Positions 26,356 through 35,015 of a stretch of DNA of 64,000 nucleotides are shown piece after piece. This DNA comes from Levilinea saccharolytica (GTDB taxonomy: Bacteria > Chloroflexota > Anaerolineae > Anaerolineales > Anaerolineaceae), in assembly GCF_001306035.1 (NCBI RefSeq), contig NZ_LGCM01000027.1:1-64000 (forward strand), written 5' to 3'. How positions within the stretch are numbered: position 1 is the stretch's first letter; each line of letters starts with the position of its first letter. A program made the translations under genes and the position numbers. The notes beneath the pieces are model-generated. The model ran no database searches. It was not told the DNA's origin and saw only the letters and a list, made by a program, of their open reading frames with translations.

Positions 26356-28320
26356 CTATTTTTGTAACATGCCGTGCTCCTGGTGCTGCGGCTCATCCAC
26401 TCCTTCAGCAAAGGCATCGCACATACCCTGGAACATTTGTTCCCAATAATCCCGCGCCGCGGCCCATTTGTCAGTGCGGAAGCGCTGTACCCACTGCTCC
26501 AGGTCGGCGTTCTTCAGTCCGCGTTCCAGCCACCATTCCAGATAGGCATGAATCAAATCCACCACCCGTTCACTTTCCCAAAAATGAGATTGGTGGGATT
26601 GGAAATCGTGGATGCTTTTTGCTAATTCAAAGTTCACCCGCCAAAAATCCAACTGCAAGTCAAAATGGCTGAGGGTGATATCATCCACAATATCTTCGAC
26701 CCAACGGCGGTGGAAGCGGCAGGAACCGCTGTTTTCAGAGTAGAACTCATACACATTGCGTTCTACATTTTTTCGCCCCAACGCATAAGGGGGCATAAAA
26801 TCTACCCCGTAGTAGGAGAAATACTTGCCCATCAGCGGCATGGGGGCAAACATCCCAGGAACCCAGTACTGGTTGGGAACCATACAGCCGTCTTCCCCGT
26901 GGGCCGTGTACACGGCACGGTCGATGGAGCGGATGCCGTATTTTTGATCCAACCATTTGGCTGCAGAGCGGATCCCCTTACGGAAGGGTTCGCCCTGGGG
27001 TGTAAACAAGATCATGCGTAAAACAGCCTCCGCGTAGCGGGCGTTATGCATGGATAATTCCGCCAGCGCTTCTGGCTGCATATCGCTGATAAAACCAAAG
27101 CGGGGGCCGTCTGCCGGCAGACCAAAATCCTGCGGGGGGATCAGTTTTTCCGCCACCAGCTCCATCACCCAGGCAATTGTGCCGCCCGTCTGGATCGAAT
27201 CGAGACCCATGGTATCCACCCACTTGTTGATGTATTCAGCCGCGCGCTGATCGAAAATGCCGCAGGTGGGGCCTAAGGCCTGGTAAGGTTCGTAGTCTTT
27301 TTTGTACTCGCCGATGTATTTCTTGCAGACAATTGCGCAAGGCTCACCGCAGTGATCGAAGTTGCGGGGCGCGATCGTCTCCTGGTTGAACTGCTTGAGG
27401 TAATGCTCCACAATCAGCTTTTCATGTTGTTCAAAACGGCGCTGGCTGGGTTGATACACGGAGGTATAGTTGTAGCTGAAGAGGCGGTCCTCAGCTTCGT
27501 GCATGTTGACCCCAAAGGTGCCGCCAGTGTCAAACTTCGGCACATAGCGGTATTTCTGACTGAGGATCATATCTGCGGCGATGGCACGCTGGCCGAAGTG
27601 AGCCAGGAAATATTCATCCAGCTCTTTGCCTTCTTTCATAGCCGGGTCCTGCCAGTCGCCGCCAAAAACGATTCCGGCCACATGGTGATGCTGCAATAAG
27701 CGCGACCCCAATCCACCGCGGCCAGCCCAATCATCCACGATACTGATATCGCCTTTTTTAATGGCATTTGAACCGATGGCGCCTTCACGCGTCAGGCGTG
27801 CGCCTGGGCCCACCGTGAGGATGCGCCAGGCGTCGCCGTCAAAATCCCCCTGGTATTTCTCAAATAAATACCGCTGGAGTGCATAAAAGCCTTCCCAACC
27901 GCGCCCGGTCTGGTCGGTGTACCCAGCCCATATGGTTTCGGGCTGCACAGGATCCAGACGAACGGTATATTCACCGTTGCGGTGGTTGATAAACAGAACG
28001 ACATCTTGGGTGCTTTGGCCGCGCAGCCATACGTAATTTACGCCCACGCGGTGGAACACATACATGGCGCCGCCCAGCGCAGAGACATAAAATCCCTGCC
28101 ACTGCGGCGAATAGCCGGTAAAGATCATGCGGCGCGTTCCGGGCAAAGGTGAACCTGCCAGGAGCCCGCCGCCAAAGGTCATTGATTCGGGGTCTTTTTG
28201 AAAACGATCCCACCCGTATTGCACAGGGCCGATCAAACTTTGATCTGTGGGGCAGGCGATCCCCCACTCCCCAGAGGACAAATCCACAGTTAATTCGTAC
28301 AGAACTGAGCGGTTTCGCAT
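26356..28320 (-). CDS. Aldehyde:ferredoxin oxidoreductase-family tungsten enzyme
   Basis: A 654-residue AOR-family oxidoreductase, near the usual length. The N-terminal region (FGGGLLAGSPLPGTRRMIFTG) binds the pyranopterin cofactor. 4Fe-4S ligands are Cys324, Cys328 and Cys332 (CGEPCAIVC, CX3CX3C) and a distal Cys near 534 (SGSCRFHRRW). In the founding AOR the first spacing is CX2C, so this is a divergent subfamily. Known members oxidise aldehydes or reduce acids with a bis-pterin tungsten cofactor, using ferredoxin. AGGGAG lies 6 bp before the ATG. It is monocistronic, divergent from a VOC gene. The substrate is unknown. Confidence 0.9.
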   Translation of the reverse strand: MRNRSVLYELTVDLSSGEWGIACPTDQSLIGPVQYGWDRFQKDPESMTFGGGLLAGSPLPGTRRMIFTGYSPQWQGFYVSALGGAMYVFHRVGVNYVWLRGQSTQDVVLFINHRNGEYTVRLDPVQPETIWAGYTDQTGRGWEGFYALQRYLFEKYQGDFDGDAWRILTVGPGARLTREGAIGSNAIKKGDISIVDDWAGRGGLGSRLLQHHHVAGIVFGGDWQDPAMKEGKELDEYFLAHFGQRAIAADMILSQKYRYVPKFDTGGTFGVNMHEAEDRLFSYNYTSVYQPSQRRFEQHEKLIVEHYLKQFNQETIAPRNFDHCGEPCAIVCKKYIGEYKKDYEPYQALGPTCGIFDQRAAEYINKWVDTMGLDSIQTGGTIAWVMELVAEKLIPPQDFGLPADGPRFGFISDMQPEALAELSMHNARYAEAVLRMILFTPQGEPFRKGIRSAAKWLDQKYGIRSIDRAVYTAHGEDGCMVPNQYWVPGMFAPMPLMGKYFSYYGVDFMPPYALGRKNVERNVYEFYSENSGSCRFHRRWVEDIVDDITLSHFDLQLDFWRVNFELAKSIHDFQSHQSHFWESERVVDLIHAYLEWWLERGLKNADLEQWVQRFRTDKWAAARDYWEQMFQGMCDAFAEGVDEPQHQEHGMLQK

Positions 28321-28356
28321 AATGAACTCCCTGAGCGTCAGCGTTTAATCCAGCGA

Positions 28357-28362
28357 ATTATA
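28357..28362 (-). promoter_or_regulatory. Probable -10 element for the AOR gene
   Basis: ATTATA on the plus strand reads TATAAT on the minus strand, 37 bp upstream of the AOR ATG. No clear -35 hexamer was found. Confidence 0.4.
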
Positions 28363-28458
28363 CTTGAATTATCCATTCGGCGCGGAATTCAGAACCTTTG
28401 CTGCGGGTTCTGTGTTAAACTGATAAAAGTTCCACACCCTATTCCGGCGAGTGTGCTC

Positions 28459-28845
28459 ATGCCTCTTCATGCGATTGAACGACTAATCACCTTTCTCTAT
28501 ACACAAAAACTTGCCGAAACCGCCCATTTTTATGAAAACTTGCTTCAATTGCGCCTGGTGCTGGATCAGGGGGATTGCCGTATTTATGAAACTGCTCCGC
28601 GAGCCTATGTAGGTTTCTGCAAACGAATGCAGCCCGAAGGTCAGACGCGGGAAGGCGTGATCTTGACCCTGATCACACCGGATGTGGATGATTGGTACCG
28701 ATCTTTATGCGCACTCGGGGCTGAATTTGAGCATCCGCCAGTACTGAATCCCAAATACCAGATCTATCATTGTTTCCTGCGAGATCCCAACGGTTACCGG
28801 ATCGAGATCCAGCAATTCATCCAGCCGTTTGACATTCAGGAGTAA
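28459..28845 (+). CDS. VOC-family (glyoxalase/bleomycin-resistance fold) protein
   Basis: A 128-residue protein with the beta-alpha-beta-beta-beta halves of the vicinal oxygen chelate fold: FLYTQKLAETAHFYENLLQL at the start and FLRDPNGYRIEIQQF at the end, the latter carrying the usual Glu metal ligand. It is probably a small isomerase, dioxygenase or binding protein. GTG 28453, two codons earlier, is an alternative start; neither has a strong site. larA follows 8 bp later, so the two may be co-transcribed. Confidence 0.8.
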   Translation: MPLHAIERLITFLYTQKLAETAHFYENLLQLRLVLDQGDCRIYETAPRAYVGFCKRMQPEGQTREGVILTLITPDVDDWYRSLCALGAEFEHPPVLNPKYQIYHCFLRDPNGYRIEIQQFIQPFDIQE

Positions 28846-28853
28846 AGCCGCCA

Positions 28854-30116
28854 ATGCCCACATTCTCACTGCCCTACGGAAAAACAAAACTGAGCTTTAC
28901 TCTTCCAGATTCCGTCCAGGTAGACACGCTTTTACCACCCAAAGCCATCCCGCCTGCCCCACCTGAAACACTGATCGCCAATGCTCTTCAGAACCCAGCA
29001 GCGGAGGCACAGGTTCGCGCCAAAGGCGGCCGCCTGACCGCCGCAATTGCCATCAACGATAAGACCCGGCCAGTCCCTCACCAGCTTTTACTGCCGCCGT
29101 TATTGAAATGGCTGGAAAGCCTGGGCATCCTGCCTGAGCAGATTCATTTCTACATTGCCACCGGAACGCATACCCCCACTCCGCCAGAAGAATTCCACCG
29201 CATAGCTCCAGAAGCCATCATTCAGCGATATTCAATTGAATCGCATGACTGCGACTGTGCCGAAAACCTAACCTTTTTGGGCGATACCCAGGCCGGCACA
29301 CCGATCTACGTTAATCGCAAGTACTACCAGGCGCAGCTAAAAATCGTTGTGGGAAATCTGGAGCCGCATCATTTTATGGGCTTTTCGGGCGGGGTCAAAA
29401 GTGCCTCTATTGGTCTGTGCGGGCGAGAAACCATTAACAGAAATCATGCCTTTCTGACCCATCCGAACGCTCGTGCGGGGATCTATGAAGAAAACCCCAT
29501 GCGTCAAGATATTGAAGAAATTGGGGAGCGGATTGGGATTGACCTGGCTTTAAACACGGTGATGAATGTTCAAAAGGAAATTATCGCGGTCTTGTTTGAC
29601 AACCCCAAAGCGGTGATGCGCGCCGGCATTCCGCTTTCCTTGCAGGCCACCCAGGTGCAGCTCACCGAACCGTACGACCTCGTCATCGCTTCGGTGGGCG
29701 GTGCACCTAAAGACCTCAATTTATATCAATCCCAAAAAGCGCTGACTCATGCTTCGATGGTCGTACGCGACGGCGGCATGGTGATTTTGGCGGCGGAGTG
29801 CGGGGAAGGCTCTGGCAGCGCCAGTTTTGAGAAGTTCATGGAAGACGTGGATACATATCAAGAAGCGATTGCGAAATTTACCCGTGAAGGCTTTCGCGTA
29901 GGGCCGCATAAAGCCTTTCAGATCGCCCAACAAGCCGCCAGGAGCCAAATTTACCTGGTTTCGGAGATGCCCAAGGAACTTACCACCCGATTCTTGCTTC
30001 ACCCCGCTGAAAGCCTGCAATCTGCAGTGAATCTGGGCATCCAGCAGCTGCCGGCCACGGCCCGGATAGCCGTGATGCCGTATGCAACCAATACCTTACC
30101 CATTCAAGCCCCTTAG
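28854..30116 (+). CDS. larA: LarA-family nickel-pincer racemase/epimerase
   Basis: A 420-residue member of the lactate racemase family, which racemises or epimerises 2-hydroxyacids with the nickel-pincer nucleotide. The residues known from Lactiplantibacillus LarA are present with a constant -2 offset: His106 (TGTH), His172 (EPHH), the cofactor-linked Lys182 (GGVKS) and His198 (NRNH). DKTRP near residue 70 is also conserved. LarB, LarC and LarE, which make the cofactor, are not in the window. The gene lies between a VOC gene (8 bp before) and an MFS transporter (12 bp after), suggesting uptake and conversion of a hydroxyacid. The actual substrate is open. Confidence 0.9.
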   Translation: MPTFSLPYGKTKLSFTLPDSVQVDTLLPPKAIPPAPPETLIANALQNPAAEAQVRAKGGRLTAAIAINDKTRPVPHQLLLPPLLKWLESLGILPEQIHFYIATGTHTPTPPEEFHRIAPEAIIQRYSIESHDCDCAENLTFLGDTQAGTPIYVNRKYYQAQLKIVVGNLEPHHFMGFSGGVKSASIGLCGRETINRNHAFLTHPNARAGIYEENPMRQDIEEIGERIGIDLALNTVMNVQKEIIAVLFDNPKAVMRAGIPLSLQATQVQLTEPYDLVIASVGGAPKDLNLYQSQKALTHASMVVRDGGMVILAAECGEGSGSASFEKFMEDVDTYQEAIAKFTREGFRVGPHKAFQIAQQAARSQIYLVSEMPKELTTRFLLHPAESLQSAVNLGIQQLPATARIAVMPYATNTLPIQAP

Positions 30117-30128
30117 GAACCAGAACGC

Positions 30129-31583
30129 ATGAAACGAGACATCCGGTGGTATGACTATTTGACCCTCAATGCCTTCTGGATGGGTCTGACAACCCTCTCC
30201 CAAACGATGACGCCGTTGATCATCCCACTGCTGGTGCAGCAGTTCGTAGGCGAAGCCCTCAAGGGCACCTATTACGGCCGGCTGCGGTTGTGGACCTTGA
30301 TGACTGCGCTGCTGGTGCAAGCCCTAATGGGCATGTTATCAGACCGTTCAAACCATCCTTGGGGACGGCGGCGGCCTTTTATTGTGGCGGGCACTCTGGG
30401 GTTGATCGTAGTGCTCACCCTGGTGGGCTTCACCGCGGGTCTGGAAGGGCTGGGCGGCTATTGGGTGCTGTTCACCCTGATCATTCTGCAAATGGTGGCG
30501 GCCAACACAGCCCACGGCGCACAGCAGGGCTTGATTCCTGATTTGGTGCCCAACGATCTGCGCGGCCGTTTCTCTGGGGTGAAGGCGGTGCTAGAAGTCC
30601 CCATTCCTGTGATTTTGGTTTCCTTCACCATCGCCCGTCTGGTTGCATCGGGTAATTTGTGGGGCGGGCTGTTGGTGCTCATGTTCATTCTGCTGCTTTG
30701 TATGGGATTGTCACTGCTCATTCCCGAAGAACGCAATCAGCGCGAATATGAGGCGTTGGATTGGCAGCCTTTCCTGCGCCTGGTGGTGATGACCGCTACC
30801 TTCACACTGGTAATTCTGCTGATGGAATGGGTGATCCAGGGGGTGAGCAGCCTGGCCGCGGGCCTGTCATCCACCGCCGTCGTAGCTGTTTTGTTTCTGG
30901 CCGGTGTGGTGTGCATGGGCGCAGCTGTGATCCTGGGGGTATGGTTCAGCGTGCGTGTAGGGCTGGGAAAAGACGCGGTAAGCAATTCCTCGTTCACATG
31001 GTGGGTCATCAGCCGGTTGGCGTTTTTGGTAGGCTCCACCAATTTGGCTAGCTTCACGGTTTATTTTCTGCAAGGCCGCTTTGGGTACGTGGGCGAACAG
31101 GCGGCCAAGCCTGCCGCACAACTGACCATGTTCGTCGGCATCTTCATTCTGCTTTCAGCTATCCCTTCAGGATGGCTCTCGGATCGTTTTGGCCGTAAAC
31201 CGATGCTGGTGCTCAGCGGGATTGTCGCCGCGGTCGGAACATTGTGTGTGATTTTTGCGCCAGGGATGAGCGTCGTGTACCTGGGCGGCGTACTCATTGG
31301 CATGGCCACCGGTTTATTTTACGCGGTCAACTGGGCGTTGGGAACTGAAATTGTGCCCAAAGCGGAGGCTGGAAGGTTTTTAGGGATTTCGAACCTGGCT
31401 GGGGCTGGCGCGGGAGCCGTGGGCGCTTACATCGGCGGTCCGATTGCAGACCACATCACCCGCCTGGCGCCGGATCTGCCCGGTGTGGGGTACGCGGCTT
31501 TGTTCGCCATCTACGCCATTTTGCTGCTCTTTTCCGTCCTGGCTTTGAAGGGCATTCACCAAAAGCCAGCTACCGTGAATTAG
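30129..31583 (+). CDS. MFS transporter downstream of larA
   Basis: A 484-residue transporter with about twelve hydrophobic segments. It has GMLSDRSNHPWGRRRPFIVAG after helix 2 (the MFS A-motif region, resembling sugar:cation or GPH-like symporters) and SGWLSDRFGRKPM for the second half. It starts 12 bp after larA, so it may import the racemase substrate. The actual solute is unknown. Confidence 0.83.
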   Translation: MKRDIRWYDYLTLNAFWMGLTTLSQTMTPLIIPLLVQQFVGEALKGTYYGRLRLWTLMTALLVQALMGMLSDRSNHPWGRRRPFIVAGTLGLIVVLTLVGFTAGLEGLGGYWVLFTLIILQMVAANTAHGAQQGLIPDLVPNDLRGRFSGVKAVLEVPIPVILVSFTIARLVASGNLWGGLLVLMFILLLCMGLSLLIPEERNQREYEALDWQPFLRLVVMTATFTLVILLMEWVIQGVSSLAAGLSSTAVVAVLFLAGVVCMGAAVILGVWFSVRVGLGKDAVSNSSFTWWVISRLAFLVGSTNLASFTVYFLQGRFGYVGEQAAKPAAQLTMFVGIFILLSAIPSGWLSDRFGRKPMLVLSGIVAAVGTLCVIFAPGMSVVYLGGVLIGMATGLFYAVNWALGTEIVPKAEAGRFLGISNLAGAGAGAVGAYIGGPIADHITRLAPDLPGVGYAALFAIYAILLLFSVLALKGIHQKPATVN

Positions 31584-31592
31584 AATATCAGT

Positions 31593-31598
31593 TATAAT
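31593..31598 (+). promoter_or_regulatory. Probable -10 element for the Asp23-nusB unit
   Basis: TATAAT lies 28 bp before the Asp23-family ATG in the 43-bp spacer after the MFS gene. No clear -35 hexamer was found. Confidence 0.4.
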
Positions 31599-31626
31599 TA
31601 CCCTGTACGTTAACCTGGAGAATATT

Positions 31627-31992
31627 ATGAGCGATCAGACGAGACCCCCTGGAAAAACTACCATTGCGCCCGATGTGCTAACCAGCATCGCGCGTTTGAC
31701 CACACTCAGCGTCCCCGGCGTCAGCCGTCTCACCACCATCCCTGGAACCGTAGATCGGTTTCTCAAGCGGGCGGACACCGACGGCGTACGCATCAGCGTT
31801 GAGAACAATACCGTTTACGCTGATTTATATGTGGTTCTCCTACAAGACGTCAATGTCCGCGACGTGAGTCGGAACATTCAACAGAAAGTTGCGCGCGCCA
31901 TTTCTGAGATGGTTGGCATGGAAATTGGCAAGATCAACGTACATGTTGAAGACATTGATTATCCATCAGACCAAGAATCTTCCAACCTATGA
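31627..31992 (+). CDS. Asp23/Gls24-family envelope-stress protein
   Basis: A 121-residue protein of the Asp23/Gls24 (DUF322) family. Family features are IAPDVLTSIARLTTLSVPGV at the start, VYADLYVVLLQDVNVRDVSRNIQQKV in the middle and INVHVEDI at the end. In Firmicutes these proteins bind near the membrane and respond to envelope stress. GGAGA precedes the ATG. The stop overlaps the nusB start (ATGA), an arrangement common in Gram-positives and Chloroflexi. Confidence 0.9.
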   Translation: MSDQTRPPGKTTIAPDVLTSIARLTTLSVPGVSRLTTIPGTVDRFLKRADTDGVRISVENNTVYADLYVVLLQDVNVRDVSRNIQQKVARAISEMVGMEIGKINVHVEDIDYPSDQESSNL

Positions 31993-32426
31993 AATCACGC
32001 ACCAAGGCACGAAGTGTCGCCTTGCAAGTTCTTTACGAAATTGATCTCACGGGTCACCCCATCGGGACGGTTTTTCAAACGCGCCTGGATACCGAACCGT
32101 TGGACAAGAGCACCGCTGATTTTTCCTGGCAAATTATTGCCGGGGTGGTTCCATTGATGGCAAAACTGGATGCTTTTATCGCCCAACACGCCCCGGAATG
32201 GCCCATGGATCAGGTCGCGATCATTGATCGTAATATCTTGCGCATTGCGGTGTGGGAATTCGCTGTATCAGAAACCACGCCGGTTAAAGTGGCCATTAAC
32301 GAAGCCATTGAATTAGCCAAACTTTTCGGCTCAGACAGCACCCCGCGTTTCGTCAACGGCGTCTTGGGGAGTCTGGCCAACCGACAGGCAGAAATAAAGA
32401 AAGCCTTGGGCTTAACAACGCTCTAA
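31989..32426 (+). CDS. nusB: Transcription antitermination factor NusB
   Basis: A 145-residue RNA-binding antitermination protein. The start TKARSVALQVLYEIDL and the end TPRFVNGVLGSLANR, with VKVAINEAIELAKLFGSDS, are NusB hallmarks. It binds boxA RNA with NusE (S10) in rRNA transcription. It overlaps the Asp23 gene by 4 bp, indicating translational coupling. Confidence 0.95.
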   Translation: MKSRTKARSVALQVLYEIDLTGHPIGTVFQTRLDTEPLDKSTADFSWQIIAGVVPLMAKLDAFIAQHAPEWPMDQVAIIDRNILRIAVWEFAVSETTPVKVAINEAIELAKLFGSDSTPRFVNGVLGSLANRQAEIKKALGLTTL

Positions 32427-32485
32427 GATCATCTATTGGATTGCCCGACGGACAGGCCAATTCGGGCAAGCTTAACAGGGGTTAT

Positions 32486-34990
32486 ATGACGCGAAGAAAT
32501 CGCTTGCTACAAAAAGCTGGTGGATTTCTGATTAGTTTGACCTTGCTGAGCGTGTTAAGCGGTTGTTTTTCTGTACCTGCTGTCCCCCTATCCCCTACCC
32601 CACCGCCTACCCCCACCCCAGCGACGCCGTCGTTTGACACTACCTTTGTGCTGCGCTGGGCTGGCACTGGCCCTGGGCTGCAAAATGTGGCCTTGGAAAT
32701 ACTGGATGAGGTGACCGGCCTGAGCCTGAATCCGCAGCGCTATGGGATGGAATCCCAGGGCAATAACACTTTCAAGGTCACCATCCCCATTCCCGCGGGG
32801 TCCCTGATCAAATACCGCTACATTCTTGCCGGTTCACCGCCGGTCATGGAGGCCTACGCTGCTGATCAAGCGGTGCGTTACCGTATGGCGTACATCACCT
32901 CGGCCCAAGAAATTCAAGATGTTGTGGTGGGTTGGACGGATCGGGCAGTGGGGGTTAAAAACGCCGGGCGGATCATCGGTAAGATTGTGGATGCAGCCAC
33001 ACGTGCGCCAATTCCGGACGTGCTGGTGTGTTCGGGCGGACAGCAGGCACTTTCCAGCGCAGACGGCTACTTTATCCTTGAAGGGTTGGCGCCCGGAACA
33101 CACAACCTGGTGGCTTACCCCATCAACGGCTCACATCAACCCTTCCAACAGGGCGCTCTCATCGCCGAAAACGCCACCACTCCGGCTGAATTTGCCCTCA
33201 GCCCATCAAAAATGATCCAGGTCTTGTTCCTGGTAAAAATTCCTGATAGCGACCCTAATGCCGTAGTGCGTTTGGTGGGCAGCCTGTATGGGTTGGGGAA
33301 TATGCACGGCGACCTGGCGGGCGGGATCAGCGCCCCGGCCTCACGCGCACCGGTGATGACCCGGATGCCAGACGGACGCTACAGTCTGCTTACATCGTTA
33401 CCCGCCGGTTGGGATTTGCGCTACAAGTACACCCTGGGAGATGGTTTTTGGAACGCGGAGCACCGCGGAGACGGTAAATTTCAAACCCGCCAGGTGATTC
33501 TGCCCCAGCAGGATGTGGTCATCGAAGATGTGGTGGAAACCTGGAAAAGCGGAGGCAGTTCTGCGCCTATCCAATTTTCCGCGACCGTCCCCGCAAATAC
33601 GCCGGAAACCGATATCATCTCGATTCAATTTAACCCGTACGGCAGCCCGGGCGGATGGACGGAACCTATCCCCATGTGGAAGCACCGCGGGCGGGAATGG
33701 CGTTTTACGCTCTACAGCCCGCTGGGCATGCTGCGTGAGGTGGGCTACCGTTATTGCCGCAACGACCAGTGCGGCGCGGCAGACGACGCCGCCACCAAAG
33801 GGGTGAAAGCTAACGGGTTCCCCTTCTCCACCAGCCCGATCCAACAATTATTCCAAGATGACATTGCCAACTGGGCCTGGATGAAGAAGCCCAGCCAGCC
33901 CACAGCCGTGGTTGCGATGAACATTACCCCCCGCGACCGTAGTTTTTGGGTGGGGGTGGAACTCTATCAGCGCGATGCTTACCGTCCTTCCTGGCTGACG
34001 TACTCCATCGAGGGCTTTAAAAATATTCAAAACATCGGCGGTAAACAGGTGGTGCTTTCACCTACCTGGACGTTCACCCGCGAAACGCCGCCGATTTTGC
34101 AGCCGTCTGCGGGTAAAGATCCTCTGGCTTATGATACGTTAGCTCTGCTCCAACAGGCGAAGGCAAATCAATTGGATGGAGTGTTATTTCCGCGCGTCCG
34201 CGCCAATAAAACCCTGAGCAAATGGTGGGCAGAAGCCAAACGGGATGACAGCTGGTGGCAGAGCTGGTTTGACAGATACACAGAGTTTTTACGGCATCAG
34301 GCAGCCCTTGCCCAACAAACCGGTGCTTCTGCAATCATTTTGGGTGACCCTGGAGTCGCCCCGGCCTTCCCGGCAGGCGCGCTCAGCGACGGCAGTCTAT
34401 CGGGTGTTCCCGATGATGCCCTGGATCGCTGGGTGAATCTAATTGACCAGGTGCGCGGCCTCTACAAGGGCGAAATTTTATGGGCGGTTAACGCCTCAGA
34501 AACACCCCCGCCGCAAGAGATTTTGGTCAAGGTAGATCGTATTTACTTGTTGTGGTCTGTACCGCTTTCGGCGTCTATGGAACTGGACCCATCTGCGATG
34601 GCCGCAGAAGCAGGTCATCAGCTAGACGAAAAAGCGCTCCCGCTGGTGCAGTCTACAGGCAAAGGAGTTGTGCTGGGGATGGAGTACCCATCGGCGCAAG
34701 GAGCGGCCAGCGGCTGCGTACTGGCGAAAGATGCCTGTGTGCGTTTTGAAAACTTGTATCCATTGCATCCTGACCAACCAGATGCAGTTATAAATCTGGA
34801 CGAACAAACCCAGGCATACAATGCCGTGTTAGCTGCGGTCAATCAACGCGAGTGGATCACAGGCATTTTGAGCCGCGGGTTCTACGTGCCCGCCTTGTTG
34901 GTGGATAAATCCGCTTCGGTGTATGGAAAACCGGCTGCGGATGTGCTCTGGTATTGGTTCCCCCGACTGTCTGGACAGCCGGAATCATGA
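32486..34990 (+). CDS. Large modular lipoprotein with beta-sandwich domains and a possible TIM-barrel C-terminus
   Basis: An 834-residue exported lipoprotein: signal with lipobox VLSGC (Cys near residue 27), then a Pro/Thr linker. Next are a starch-binding-like beta domain (about 50-145), a carboxypeptidase-regulatory-type Ig domain (about 160-225, IVDAATRAPIPDVLVC, then GYFILEGLAPGTHNLVAYP), and two further beta domains (about 230-350 and 360-465) with CBM20/pullulanase-like Y-rich strands. The last 330 residues have helix-strand alternation with Trp-rich stretches, resembling a glycoside-hydrolase barrel. I recognise no catalytic residues. ATG 32486 follows AGGGG by 4 bp; the reading from 32441 would put the signal peptide too far in. 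pckA follows 25 bp later. Confidence 0.75.
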   Translation: MTRRNRLLQKAGGFLISLTLLSVLSGCFSVPAVPLSPTPPPTPTPATPSFDTTFVLRWAGTGPGLQNVALEILDEVTGLSLNPQRYGMESQGNNTFKVTIPIPAGSLIKYRYILAGSPPVMEAYAADQAVRYRMAYITSAQEIQDVVVGWTDRAVGVKNAGRIIGKIVDAATRAPIPDVLVCSGGQQALSSADGYFILEGLAPGTHNLVAYPINGSHQPFQQGALIAENATTPAEFALSPSKMIQVLFLVKIPDSDPNAVVRLVGSLYGLGNMHGDLAGGISAPASRAPVMTRMPDGRYSLLTSLPAGWDLRYKYTLGDGFWNAEHRGDGKFQTRQVILPQQDVVIEDVVETWKSGGSSAPIQFSATVPANTPETDIISIQFNPYGSPGGWTEPIPMWKHRGREWRFTLYSPLGMLREVGYRYCRNDQCGAADDAATKGVKANGFPFSTSPIQQLFQDDIANWAWMKKPSQPTAVVAMNITPRDRSFWVGVELYQRDAYRPSWLTYSIEGFKNIQNIGGKQVVLSPTWTFTRETPPILQPSAGKDPLAYDTLALLQQAKANQLDGVLFPRVRANKTLSKWWAEAKRDDSWWQSWFDRYTEFLRHQAALAQQTGASAIILGDPGVAPAFPAGALSDGSLSGVPDDALDRWVNLIDQVRGLYKGEILWAVNASETPPPQEILVKVDRIYLLWSVPLSASMELDPSAMAAEAGHQLDEKALPLVQSTGKGVVLGMEYPSAQGAASGCVLAKDACVRFENLYPLHPDQPDAVINLDEQTQAYNAVLAAVNQREWITGILSRGFYVPALLVDKSASVYGKPAADVLWYWFPRLSGQPES

Positions 34991-35015
34991 ATTCCTATAA
35001 GGAGGATGTGCTCTA

